This document shows, one piece after another, positions 47,301-55,872 of a stretch of 64,000 nucleotides of DNA; position 1 is the stretch's first letter; each line of letters opens with the position of its first letter. Both the position numbers and the translations under genes were made by a program. Below the pieces are notes generated by a model. The model made no database searches and was not told where the DNA came from. It was given only the letters and a program-made list of their open reading frames with translations. Source of the stretch: Metopolophium dirhodum (lineage: Eukaryota; Arthropoda; Insecta; Hemiptera; Aphididae). The stretch spans positions 2,232,001 to 2,296,000 of the forward strand of contig NC_083562.1 of the NCBI RefSeq assembly GCF_019925205.1, read 5' to 3'.

Positions 47301-47995
47301 TAGTCTAATACAAATATTAATATTATCTACAAGAATTGGACATTATGAAGAGTAAATAAATATGAAGAACAAATATTTGTGTTGTCGTGACGTTCTATAA
47401 GTAGTTTAGCACTGGAATTATGTATTAAATATATTTAAATATTTTGTTTTCAATATATATAAATTATAAAATACAAATATTATATATTCTAGGGAATTTG
47501 CCTATATCTGAAATTCTGAAATAAAACTCACTTTACACTACCATCTTCGTCCTTGTACCAGCTTTTATAGAAACCTGTCATGTCGTTCCGTAACTCTCCC
47601 GAGTATGCGATTTTAACATTATATACTCGATCGGCAATAAGTCCAGGTGACTTAAGTTGAATAATGAGTTGTTCATTTTTTACCACGACGTAGTTTTTGG
47701 TCACCTCAACTTTAGTCGTTGAATCCGTAGTCACATCGATTTGATTTATTTTTAAATCATCTACATTCAAAATTAACTCTTCTGTTGATGTTTTTACCCG
47801 AATGGTTATGTTCACGGTACCGGCAAATGTGAATTGGTTATTTTGTGGATCGATAAAAGTCTGTACATCTAACGTGTAGGATATCGGTTCGGTATTGTTC
47901 GGCAAACGGAACACATCCATTTTCTCTCTTACGGCGGTTGCATCCTGCGCAAAAACGCAGGAGCAACACACAGTTAAGAATAATAATTTGAACAT
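32398..47995 (-). CDS. Aminopeptidase N (M1 zinc metallopeptidase), secreted or GPI-anchored
   Basis: Twelve coding exons, all phases agreeing, 948 aa: 47995-47532, 44933-44775, 44680-44375, 41155-40975, 40894-40656, 40231-40042, 34155-33963, 33873-33602, 33519-33332, 33259-33092, 33009-32784 and 32658-32398. A signal peptide (MFKLLFLTVCCSCVFA) is followed by the M1 N-terminal domain (RRAFPCYDEPAFK). The exopeptidase motif is GAMENWGLNTYRE and the zinc site is HELSHQWFGDL with the third ligand in WLNEAFA. The catalytic Tyr lies in ITYNKGASVLRML. The C-terminal ERAP-like domain starts near GFYRVNYDLKNW. The end is a Thr/Ser/Pro-rich stretch and a hydrophobic tail, typical of a GPI signal. It removes N-terminal amino acids from peptides, usually at the gut brush border; insect gut APNs are known binding sites for Cry toxins and, in pea aphid, for a plant virus. 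Introns 1, 3 and 6 are large and full of repeats. Confidence 0.95.
34708..34768. mobile_element. 45-bp palindromic micro-MITE with 8-bp target duplication
   Basis: The insertion at 34716-34760 has 16-bp perfect arms, CACGAATTAAGATATA and TATATCTTAATTCGTG, with a 13-bp centre. It is flanked by exact GACACTAG repeats at 34708-34715 and 34761-34768. It lies in intron 6 of aminopeptidase N. A relative is at 51355-51413. Confidence 0.6.
35083..35240 (-). repeat. R1 3'-terminal block relic
   Basis: Diverged match in reverse orientation to the R1 right end: GGTAACCGCTCTGTAGTAG, GCTGTATAGTATACC, CATTGTAATA and CAAACGATTCTGAACAGGGACG. It lies in intron 6 of aminopeptidase N. The neighbouring DNA of this intron, 34156-36000, has no coding content. 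Confidence 0.4.
35610..35774. repeat. 165-bp inverted repeat (hairpin) in APN intron 6
   Basis: The arms AAAATCGAATTTAGGGCGAG and, at the right, CTACTCGTCCTAAATTCGAT are imperfect reverse complements for about 70 bp. They continue through TTAAAGTTTAGA/TCTAAACTTTAA to GAGTGGAGTGG/CCACTACTCCG around a loop of about 25 bp (GGGGTTACCCC). The right arm directly abuts an R1 copy. It is likely a foldback MITE. Confidence 0.7.
35775..36036 (+). repeat. R1 family copy, truncated
   Basis: From AGATTCTGAGCGGAGCAATG through TTACAATGATGTGTG, CTGTCATCACTTTTTAGGAC, GAATCTAGTTGGTACTTTGG and TACGCAAAATCTGTTTTCGA. It stops at GAGAAAATC, where unrelated DNA begins. High identity to the 45.1-kb copy. Confidence 0.75.
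36275..36490. repeat. Two-unit tandem repeat, period about 107 bp
   Basis: ATGTATGTATTTAAAAT recurs at about 36282 and 36389, each followed by GTTTGATTCGTTAATA, AATTGTAACTTTAATAT and TTTCATATATTTTATATAT. The second unit has small insertions. The preceding 200 bp (36040-36240) look like the end of a degraded mobile element, but I cannot name it. Confidence 0.6.
36688..37663 (+). mobile_element. Non-autonomous Helitron-like element
   Basis: Begins TCTATAATAATATTATAAAG after an A and ends CAGGATCAGCTAG before a T. This fits Helitron ends (5' TC, 3' CTAG, insertion between A and T). The interior has the phrases GGCTCCGAAACTACAGAACC and TGAAATTTGGTACATAGATA, which are common in insect non-autonomous Helitrons. 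A second terminus-like GTGCAGGATCAGCTA at 37228-37242 suggests a nested or tandem end. No Rep/helicase is encoded. It lies in APN intron 6. Confidence 0.65.
37911..38100. repeat. Tandem repeat interrupted by the pogo-like element
   Basis: AGGAATCATT recurs at about 37912 and 38021 (period about 109 bp), each followed by TTGGGAAGT, then ACCTAAAT and GGGCATC or AGGCATC. Similar words continue to the right of the transposon (39240-39310: GCACTGTTTTGGGA, TTAGGCATCATTAA). The transposon therefore landed inside the array. Confidence 0.5.
38101..39231 (-). mobile_element. pogo/Tigger-like Tc1-mariner element, defective
   Basis: Perfect 23-bp terminal inverted repeats (CAGTAGTCACTCGATAATTC at 38101, complement ending at 39231) flanked by the TA target duplication of the Tc1-mariner superfamily. 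Subterminal repeats TTCGAATTATCGAGG recur inside both ends. At 1131 bp it is shorter than an autonomous Tigger (about 2.5 kb) and encodes only the N-terminal half of a transposase. It sits in intron 6 of aminopeptidase N, in the same orientation as that gene. Confidence 0.85.
38204..38847 (-). pseudogene. Truncated pogo-like (CENP-B/jerky type) transposase
   Basis: From the ATG at 38847: a psq-type helix-turn-helix (SIADKQKVIAAVEAGEKKKD, then VALRFGIPAYTLSTILKQK), then a CENP-B-type HTH (TNFQASEGWLEKFKKRH). The start of the DDE domain follows with the first catalytic Asp (FNADETGLFYK) and it stops at 38204. A run of ten A's near 38770 (coding strand) breaks the frame; eight or eleven would restore it. 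The rest of the DDE domain is missing. It is dead but fairly young, since it has no stop codons beyond the frameshift. Confidence 0.8.
41805..41951. mobile_element. Short foldback MITE in APN intron 3
   Basis: Left arm TAAGAACATTATCCGTGTTC then TCTTGTTAATTTTT, and right arm AAAAAGCAACAAGAGAACAT then TATTCTTACC, form an imperfect inverted repeat. The terminal words match the inner arms of the WRAP53-intron MITE (GGTAAGAACATTATC). Confidence 0.55.
42800..43300 (+). repeat. Highly diverged R1-like sequence
   Basis: Scattered R1-like words (AAAAAGAGTAGAAATATTTTG, of which 20 are shown here in part as AAAGAGTAGAAATATTTTG; TTTTGTAAAAATCTG) suggest an old copy in APN intron 3. The match is weak and low complexity may explain it. 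The rest of this intron (41156-44374) shows no gene. Confidence 0.3.
43790..43965 (-). mobile_element. Possible 5S-rRNA-like SINE
   Basis: GC-richer island. On the minus strand CAGATGGGTGACCATCCGGG closely resembles the C box of 5S rRNA (GGATGGGTGACCGCCTGGG). No complete 5S gene can be drawn, since the A box and 5' half do not match. A SINE with a 5S-like pol III promoter is the simplest reading. Confidence 0.35.
45140..46558 (+). repeat. R1 family, full-length reference copy
   Basis: About 1.42 kb in APN intron 1. Starts TTAGATTCTGAGCGAAGCGA and ends CGACATCCACTTACCCACCT. An inverted copy of the start, CGCTCAGAATC, lies at about 46437-46447. The core may thus be a DNA element with 11-bp ends, followed by a 110-bp right block that also occurs alone. 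There is no coding potential on either strand. All other R1 copies in the window align to parts of this one. Confidence 0.8.
46670..46816. mobile_element. 147-bp MITE with GGCGCAACTAG ends
   Basis: GGCACAACTAG at 46670 and CTAGTTGCGCC ending at 46816 are inverted repeats with one mismatch. They are followed inward by a G run on the left and a C run on the right (12-14 bases each). It is non-coding and in APN intron 1. Confidence 0.65.
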
Positions 47996-49540
47996 GGTAA
48001 CTCAAGCGATGCAAATTATAAACTAAAAACTTATAATATAATTCTATCAGCTATTCTTACAAGTTACATGAGCATACAAATAAAAATATTTTATCATGAT
48101 ACAACATATAATGATATAATGACTAATGAGTCTTGACTCGAGTGTCAGATAAATACCCTATTACCTACCTAATTTATATTTACACTGTTTATCTTTTTAA
48201 TTTGTTTAATTTATTTTAGTGGGTACCTATTTTAAGATAGCGAGTTAACGAGTCTAATGAAATAAAAATTGTCGTTGTACATTATCTTATATATCTAAAT
48301 AACATACAAGAATAATATTATATACCTACTCCAATATAGTTCTAATATCTATACCCGGTTAGTGTTAATAGTGTTATGGCCTACCTATAGGTATACTTAT
48401 TAATTGGCAGAAATAGGGGACTCACCCACTTAAAATGCACATAAAACATTGAAATATTTTTTTTTTTTAATATTTTTCAAGGGCAATAGTACTTACATTA
48501 TGATTATACAATATTTTCTTTGTAAAGTTGGTAAATATTTTGACTAAAAAGATATCTATAACAAATGTCTTAATTGTGTGGGTATTTAATTGACTTAATG
48601 CCCCCCCCTCCGTCTTGTTTTAAAATGTTGTAGACGTCCTTGTGAGTTGTGAGTATTCTTATTTCTTAAAGCAACAAAGTCAATTGATTTTCTATTTCCT
48701 AATCCAATACGTAGTTACTATTCATTGTAATACCTACTTATAATTAAATTAATTATGCCAATAATGTTTTCAAGTGGAGTGGTATATACAGTATACTAAA
48801 AAAATAAATAATATTAAAATGTATTTGTAGCTATTATTTAAATAGAAAATAATAAGTTACTTTGATAAGCATAATCCTATAGACTTTAATTTGTATTTAT
48901 TTTAATACAAAATTCTAGATATAAATTACATATAAAACATAATGCCTACCAAAGTTATAATGATAGACTTATAGTTAAGCATAATGTATAATAAGCCTAT
49001 AAAACAATATAAGTTTTTATAAGTACCTATATATAGTTGAATAAAAAAAAATATAAACGCTTTATATTAGACCAAATTCGAATGACAATTTAAATTTTAA
49101 ATTGAATAAAATGTGGGTATATTAATAAAATAGGCATTGATAAAAATAGAAAACTACGAAAAATAAAAATAAAAATAATAAATTATATACTATATGATAT
49201 ATATTTTATAATTTTTAATTGAAATGTCATTCGATTATTATTTATTTCAACGAACAATAACGGCTTGACGATCACAATTTTACAGATGGGAATAGTAATA
49301 CATATATTACCATTGGCCATTAATATCACGTATGGTTAATGATTACAACTTGATAGTAGGTATAATAATATATAATTAACAATGAATAATAATTAAATTA
49401 AATTACAAAATTACAAAAATTATAGATAACAATATATAAACATTAAATATATTGTGGTTATAGGTTATGGATAATAATTAGCAAAATGTCGAGATATAGT
49501 ACCTTTGGCCAGAAGTGTAATTTAAGCCGTTGTTAAGAGG

Positions 49541-49706
49541 CAGTGGCGTCTTTCCAGGGGGGAGGGTATATGCCTCCCCAGGAGATCAAATTTTGTACAC
49601 AATACAATATGTAGGTACATAATAATATGCATATATTTGTATACTTACTAATATGTCTATTAAAATCTTTATATCCCCCCGTGAAAAAATCCTAGATACG
49701 CTACTG
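49541..49706. mobile_element. 166-bp MITE with CAGTGGCGT ends
   Basis: CAGTGGCGTCTTTCCAGGGG at the left and, read inward from the right, CAGTAGCGTATCTAGG. The pair then continues into G-rich/C-rich matching segments (GGGGGG and CCCCCC). It is non-coding. Confidence 0.55.
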
Positions 49707-51354
49707 GTAAGGGGTGGTATTGGGATGATAACATAGAAATAGACGGAGACAAAAGAATTGGTACGACTATTGACTAGTGAGAGTTTGCTTACACGATGCC
49801 GAACATTATGCACATTATATAGTTAAAGTGAAGCCTAAGTCAATGAGGTGGCTGCCTCAATATCATTCGTGGATACTTGTAAAGGAAGTAAATTATGGAT
49901 AACCACTCTGATTCTGTGATGATGAATTGCGGCCCAATCCCTAAATCAAGAACGAGTTACAGCCCAGGTTTATTAGAGGGACGTATAAATTGCGGCCCAG
50001 GCTATGAGAGGGACGTAGGAATGGCAATATTTACCACTTAATTTCAGTCGTCTCCAAAAAATATATTTTTTTATTGTTTTATTGTTTTTATTATTTATGT
50101 TTTTTTTTTGTACCTTAGTACCTACATAAAATTGAATTCGATTCATTTTTATTTTATTATCTGTACGACAAAAATATATTTCTAAATATATAACTAAGGA
50201 AGTAATCATCGTAATTTTTTCATTAAAATTGTTATTAAATTTAAATTGAGGAGTCACCAACAGGCAACTGGCAACAGCGGTTTCTCAAGCTCGAGGCGCC
50301 CCTTGATTTTACCAAGCTGTGCCCCCAGGGGCAAATTACCCCTTTGCCCCCCCCTTTAACACGGCCCTGACTATGTCCAGTTATCTGGTTATCGTTAGTA
50401 ACGGAAATATGACTATAGAAAATTCAACCATGTCCACTTTTTTAGAGGCATTCAGGCAAAAAACACAATTTGGCATTTGGACCAATCTTCTGTAAAATTA
50501 CTATTTTGGCGTCATTTATCTCCGGGGTACAGAGTTATATTACTTTCAAATTTTCAATCTTATGTGATCATTTTCATAATTTTTGAGAGTGCACTTGAGT
50601 ACCTACAAGGCTACAATAATATATTAGGTTTTATTAGTTTTACTATATAGAAAAAACGGTGAACACTAACGAGTAACAAGAACACGCGAGTAACGAGAAT
50701 CGTCAAAAAATTCAATGTAGGTATGTTATAAAACGAGTATCGTGTAGATTTGGAAGACAATGCAAAGTGCATTATAATCCTAACCTCAATCATTACCGTT
50801 GTAATATAAAATATCGCAAAATAAACTTTTTTTAAATTAAAAATAAAATTTTTTTTTTACAGAGTGATTTTTATAACACTCAATTCGGAGTCAGAACTAA
50901 GAACGTTGCTTTTGGAGTTTATGAGATGTAGTGGCGGGACCAAGTGCAATACTGCAGTGCAACCAAGATTTTACTTTTTTAATAAAAAAAATTAAATGTT
51001 CATAAATGGCATACCTACAGGTATCAATGACTGAATAAGCTAGAAATATTTAATTTTATAAATTACCTAAAATTATAAAACCAACGGAAACATTTTATCT
51101 ATTAAAAAATAATGTATTTGATAACAATTAATTAAAATGAATACTGTATTAGATTAAGTTTTAACTAACTATGTACGTATAATTCATAAATATTTTTACA
51201 TTCCTTGTCTATATGAAAGAAAATATGTCACAAAAATACTTTATAACTAATAGGATGGTGAGACGAAAAATGTAAAATATTTTGCCCTCCCCTTGATAAA
51301 TTCCTGCGGACGCTCTTGTATATTAGTATCATTATATATTATAGTTTTACATTA

Positions 51355-51413
51355 AGTTAAAGCACGATTTAAGATAGTACCTACTATCTTAAATCGTGAC
51401 TCGTTAGTTAAAG
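51355..51413. mobile_element. 43-bp palindromic micro-MITE with 8-bp target duplication
   Basis: A perfect 17-bp stem, CACGATTTAAGATAGTA, two C's, then its complement at 51363-51398, plus seven extra bases (ACTCGTT). It is flanked by exact AGTTAAAG direct repeats at 51355-51362 and 51406-51413. It shares CACGA(A/T)TTAAGATA ends with the insertion at 34716. Confidence 0.6.
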
Positions 51414-52296
51414 AAAAATACAATCTATGAATATTTATTCATTGTCCACTGACCACTAAAAATGATAAATCGTTGAACACGTAAAAATATTCTGAACTAT
51501 ATACACTATGTACAGTTTATAGACAATTATTATATGAGTATAGGTAATAACTAATAAGTAATAAATATTATAGTATAATGTTTCAAATTTCTACGATTAA
51601 TATTTTTTGAATTACCTACAACCAAATAACAAACTTTGTTTTGAGGAATCATTATTTTACGCGTGGTATGGATACCTATTAAATATCATCAAAAATTGAA
51701 CTTTAATCACTCATAAAAATTGCAAGTGACTTTACGCTAAACTTTTTTTCAAATTCCAGTAAAAAAAACTTGAGGAATTTTCAATTTTTTTTTATTAAAT
51801 TATCAACCCTTAAACTTCACTATTGTAGGATAAAATTCTCAAACACACATAATTAATCGAGTAATTAATCGATTCGCTAAGAACATAAAACCTATTGGTA
51901 AATTATATTGATAAACTATTCTAATTAATGCATCACTTATCAAAATATAATTTTATACATATAAACTTTTAACCATGTACCCGTCTATGAAAACTAAAAC
52001 GTTTAATAAATAATAATAACACTTAAATTGAGTAGGTTTGAGTGCGTAATACTTCGTTAATACAATATTAATATTTTGTATCTTTAAGTCCATAATTATT
52101 ATGTGGATAAGATAGCATAGGTGGGTATATCTATAGATTATAGGCGTACGGCTGAAAGAATAACAAAATAATTGTATTTTCTGAAGTGTAATCCTGCACG
52201 TATACTGTTATACATAACACATACAATTAAAAATAAAAATATTATATTCAATATATAATAATATATACCTACCTACTGTACGTATGAACTAAGGAT

Positions 52297-52321
52297 TAAC
52301 CTAACCTAACCTAACCTAACT
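52297..52321. repeat. Interstitial telomere repeat (CCTAA)n
   Basis: About four and a half uninterrupted units of AACCT, the complement of the TTAGG repeat that caps most insect chromosomes. It abuts the broken end of an R1 copy. Confidence 0.75.
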
Positions 52322-52861
52322 AAGGATTTTTAATATTTTTCAAATGCCATTGTAATAATATAGTATTGTATTGAATTTTTAAGCTTTTTTACCCAACAAA
52401 TAAAGTTTTATTTATATTCATATAAAAAAATACTAATAAAATCGGAAACTGAAAATGTTCCTAAACAGTTCAAAACAAATCAAAATATTTTGGAAATTTG
52501 ATCGTGCATAGAAAATGTGAATATAATTAACCATTGATAATTTCATGTATATACGTTTATTTGTTTTAGAGTTACACCAAAAACCAAAATCGATTTTGTG
52601 GAAAACCGATTCTGCGTAAATATTCCCGTTTTTCCTTAATTTTTATGTTGTTTTTCCCGGCGCTTTTTTAAACTATTGTGAATTTAAAATTTTGACCTCC
52701 CCAATGCACCAACAATATTCACTTTCCCATCAAACAAGACACTGAAGTTAAAAATTGAAGCATTTTTTCGACTAGTTACCGTGTACACAGACACAAGAAT
52801 TAAAAAAAAAACACATCTCATTGTAAAATCGATACATTCATCGTTCCACCCAGAATCTAAA
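52318..52861 (-). repeat. R1 family copy, truncated at the telomere tract
   Basis: Begins inside R1 at CTAAGGATTTTTAAT and runs in reverse orientation to CATTCATCGTTCCACCCAGA and ATCTAAAA, the R1 start. Blocks CACCAAAAACCAAAATCGAT and CCAACAATATTCACTTTCCC are present. It is moderately diverged. Confidence 0.7.
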
Positions 52862-53489
52862 ATATAATATCTATACTATTATGTTACTTTTACAGTTTTA
52901 ACCAAATAGGCACTAATTACATAATAGGTAGGTATTGCGGTAGATATAGGTTAGTTTAGAGAAATTCAAATTTCTACGATTTTTTTTTATTTGCAACTCT
53001 GTTTTTAAATTCAAATTGAATTCTGTTATTTTTATTAAACAACTGAACTATGGAGTTTTTTATTTCTATTTTAATGATCGAGAGTGAATTAAAGTTTCAA
53101 TAATAAGTAATATTAAATAAATAGAATAACGCAAAATCGTAGATTGACGTAAAAAATTATATTATAGACATTTCAAACATGAAAGTGTCGATTAATTGAT
53201 ATACCTCAAACTACCATATGACATTAATTTTTTTATTATATATAATCTATACCTAATAAACGAAATAGGTATTTTTGAAATCGATGCAGCAGTGCAGCAC
53301 GATTGCGTACTTTTTTATTTTTTGACCAGACTAATTATAACACGATTGAGCGTCAAATAACTGTATAGCTATACAGTATACTAAATTTTATAATTTGTAT
53401 ACTTGTGATATACTTATTACTTACACTTACCAACTTATTAAGTATATTAATAATATTATACTATATTTTTAAAAATATCATAGTAATTA

Positions 53490-54510
53490 TACAAAGTAAA
53501 TTACAAATACAGCCTCATCAGCAATTATTATTGTTGACCTAAGATGTGTTTTAATCAATTTTAGTTTACTAAAATATGTTCTTTTGTTTGATGCAACTGT
53601 TACAGGAGAAGTCAAAGCCAAACGACAAATTTGATTAGCACATGGTAAAATATGCTTTACATCTTCGGATCTTCCGCTTTTTCCATTAAAGAATTAAATG
53701 ATAATATTTTAATTTTATCTTCTTGTAATGTACAAAATAATATTTCTATATTGTTCTGGTTAAACAAAATCATAATGTATTTTTGTAAATTTGCACCTAC
53801 TACACGGCTACACTGCTTGATTAGAACGAAGAAATAGATTGTTTTACATTTTCCAATGAAATATTACGTTTAATAAATATTTAAATGGTTGAGAACTTGA
53901 GAAAAATAGATAATAATAGAAATAGTGGTTGAATAGAAGAATGAATGGTTTTAAATTGTCATTTGTTAGTTTGATTGGGTATCGACTTTCGAGAACAATT
54001 TTAAATTCTATTCTGCAAAATAGATGTATTGTAAATTCAGTTTGAGTTGTTGCATTACAATCAAATCGTTTAGAAGCTAATCTTTTACGATGATGGTTTT
54101 TAAAATTGGCTTCTGAGTATGTTCTAAGTAAGTTGGCAAACTCTTTAGCACTATTAATTAAATGGTTCATTGCGTGATCATCTGATTTTCGTCAACATTT
54201 TTATTGTACTATCGATTACAGTTATTGCATCATTTAACCATAATTTTTTTGCTTCAAGAGTTTCAGTACCTAAAGATACTTCAGTTTGTACATAATATTT
54301 TTCATAAATCATAAAGAAACAAAAAAATCAAAAGAGAATATTTGTTTTTGAATACCAAGAGCTTTTGATCTTGTCCCTTTATCAAAACATTTGTTTAATG
54401 AATCAATACCATCAAGGCGTTCAACCTCAGCTTCTAATAAATTCCCGAAAGCCCTAACACTTTCAGCACAAACAGTCCTTCGGGTTTTTGTAATGAGTTT
54501 TCAATTTTAG
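53490..54510 (-). pseudogene. Degenerate hAT transposase, ZMYM1-like
   Basis: Minus-strand fragments lie in the order of a ZMYM1-type hAT protein. First comes AFGNLLEAEVERLDGIDSLN with KCFDKGTRSKALGIQ (about 54480-54350), then YVQTEVSLGTETLEAKKLWL (about 54290). Next is LASKRFDCNATTQTEFTIH (about 54080), and last a C-terminal hAT dimerisation block LALTSPVTVASNKRTYFSKL (about 53620-53560). The frame changes several times and stops intervene, so it does not code. Such proteins are domesticated or free hAT transposases. No terminal repeats were found. Confidence 0.65.
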
Positions 54511-54910
54511 AAATTTTCTCATGAAGTAATCCATAATATATCTTATTTTAATTGAAGAAAAAATACATAAAGATATAATATAATACATCAACACCTATAT
54601 GTTATTATAGTACCTATTTGTGTTGGGCAGTTGGCAATCGAGAAATTAACTTATAAACCTTTATATTAATTATTAATATAAGTTATAATATATTATCATG
54701 AAATTTTCGTATTTTCGTATTTCGTAATATTTATAAAATTATTTAATAACTTTTTCTAAAAAAAAAAATTCTAATTTGCCGAGTGCCAACTCGAATAATA
54801 TTCAATGTATCAATGTGCCAACTGAAATATACATTTGAACTCATGGGGGGTGGGACACTCCTTACACCACCTGTTCGGGTCGGCCCTGAGTAGTGTAGAC
54901 TTGTAGTAGC

Positions 54911-54970
54911 ATTGATTAAGTAGGTATACTTGATATTATATGCATACCAAGTATGCCATACTTAATCAAT
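54911..54970. repeat. 60-nt hairpin
   Basis: ATTGATTAAGTAGGTATACTTG and CAAGTATGCCATACTTAATC pair with one small asymmetric bulge over about 22 bp around a 15-nt loop (shown in part). Size and shape fit either a tiny MITE or a pre-miRNA. No family seed is recognised. Confidence 0.5.
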
Positions 54971-55872
54971 GGTTGTAGGTACCGTTTAAGGAGCAGAAGG
55001 AGCTGCTGGAGGCTTCAACTGCCTTGGACAAATGACAGCACTACCTACCCACCATACTACCAAATGTCGCGAATGAGGGGTAACAGGGTAGCTTAGCCAT
55101 CTCTAAATTAAAATAAATAATTATTATTACCTATTTGTTTATGTTATTAATCAATTAATTTTGTGTAGAAAGATTTAAGCCCCATACTCCCCCCCCCAAA
55201 AAAAAAAAAAAAATCAATCAAATCTCCACCAAAGCCTACCGATAACAGACTGACGTCTAGCGGCTGACTGCGGTCCTGTACCTACTCCTGTAATGTGTCA
55301 TGACGTGTGTACCTAGTACTTAGTACCTACATATGGGTACATATAGTCATATTATTATATATGTAAAATAATAATTGTATATATTATTATATATATGATA
55401 TTCATTGTATTATTATGTATTTAAGGTTGTTTGTAATGTTAACCTATTTACTTGTTATTATTTTATTGTTATCGATTACCATTACTACCTACCTTATGGA
55501 GTATGAACCCGGGTATAATTGTTTCAAATGTTATTTAATATCATAGGAAATGGTTCGACTGCCGTTCGTGGTGCATTAAAAATCCAAATTTTTTCATATC
55601 ATTTTATATCAATAGTTTGATTAACCATTAACTACAACGCTCTCTTGTCATGCGCCATGCCGACAGGCGCCCGACATCGAGCATACATAATAGTGCCGTT
55701 TTCCGAAAACTAGTCTCGTTTGCTCTGCCCAATATTGTTTATTTTGTGCATTTACCAATGGGCCCGATTATACACCGTGCTGCATGTAAAAATGTAAACT
55801 TTGTGTACCGTGGCGCCTGAAGGTAAGAAGCAACAAGCCCGTAATATAATACGTACCGGACTGCACTTCACT

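Larger units (their letters stand above)
47996..55872. other. Intergenic region between aminopeptidase N and Clock
   Basis: About 7.9 kb between two divergent genes with no intact gene. Contents that can be named are listed separately: a MITE at 49541, a micro-palindrome at 51363, an interstitial telomere tract and R1 copy at 52297-52861, a ZMYM1-like pseudogene at 53490-54510 and a hairpin at 54911. GC-rich scraps near 50290-50380 and 54840-54900 look like transposon debris. The last 300 bp is less AT-rich and should contain the Clock promoter and 5' UTR. CCTGAAGGTAAGAAG at 55816 could be a 5' UTR splice donor. Confidence 0.5.

Noticed and set aside
55188..55215. C-run followed by A-run as a processed-pseudogene tail
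   Set aside because: No upstream coding sequence matches a retrocopy; simple low complexity is sufficient.
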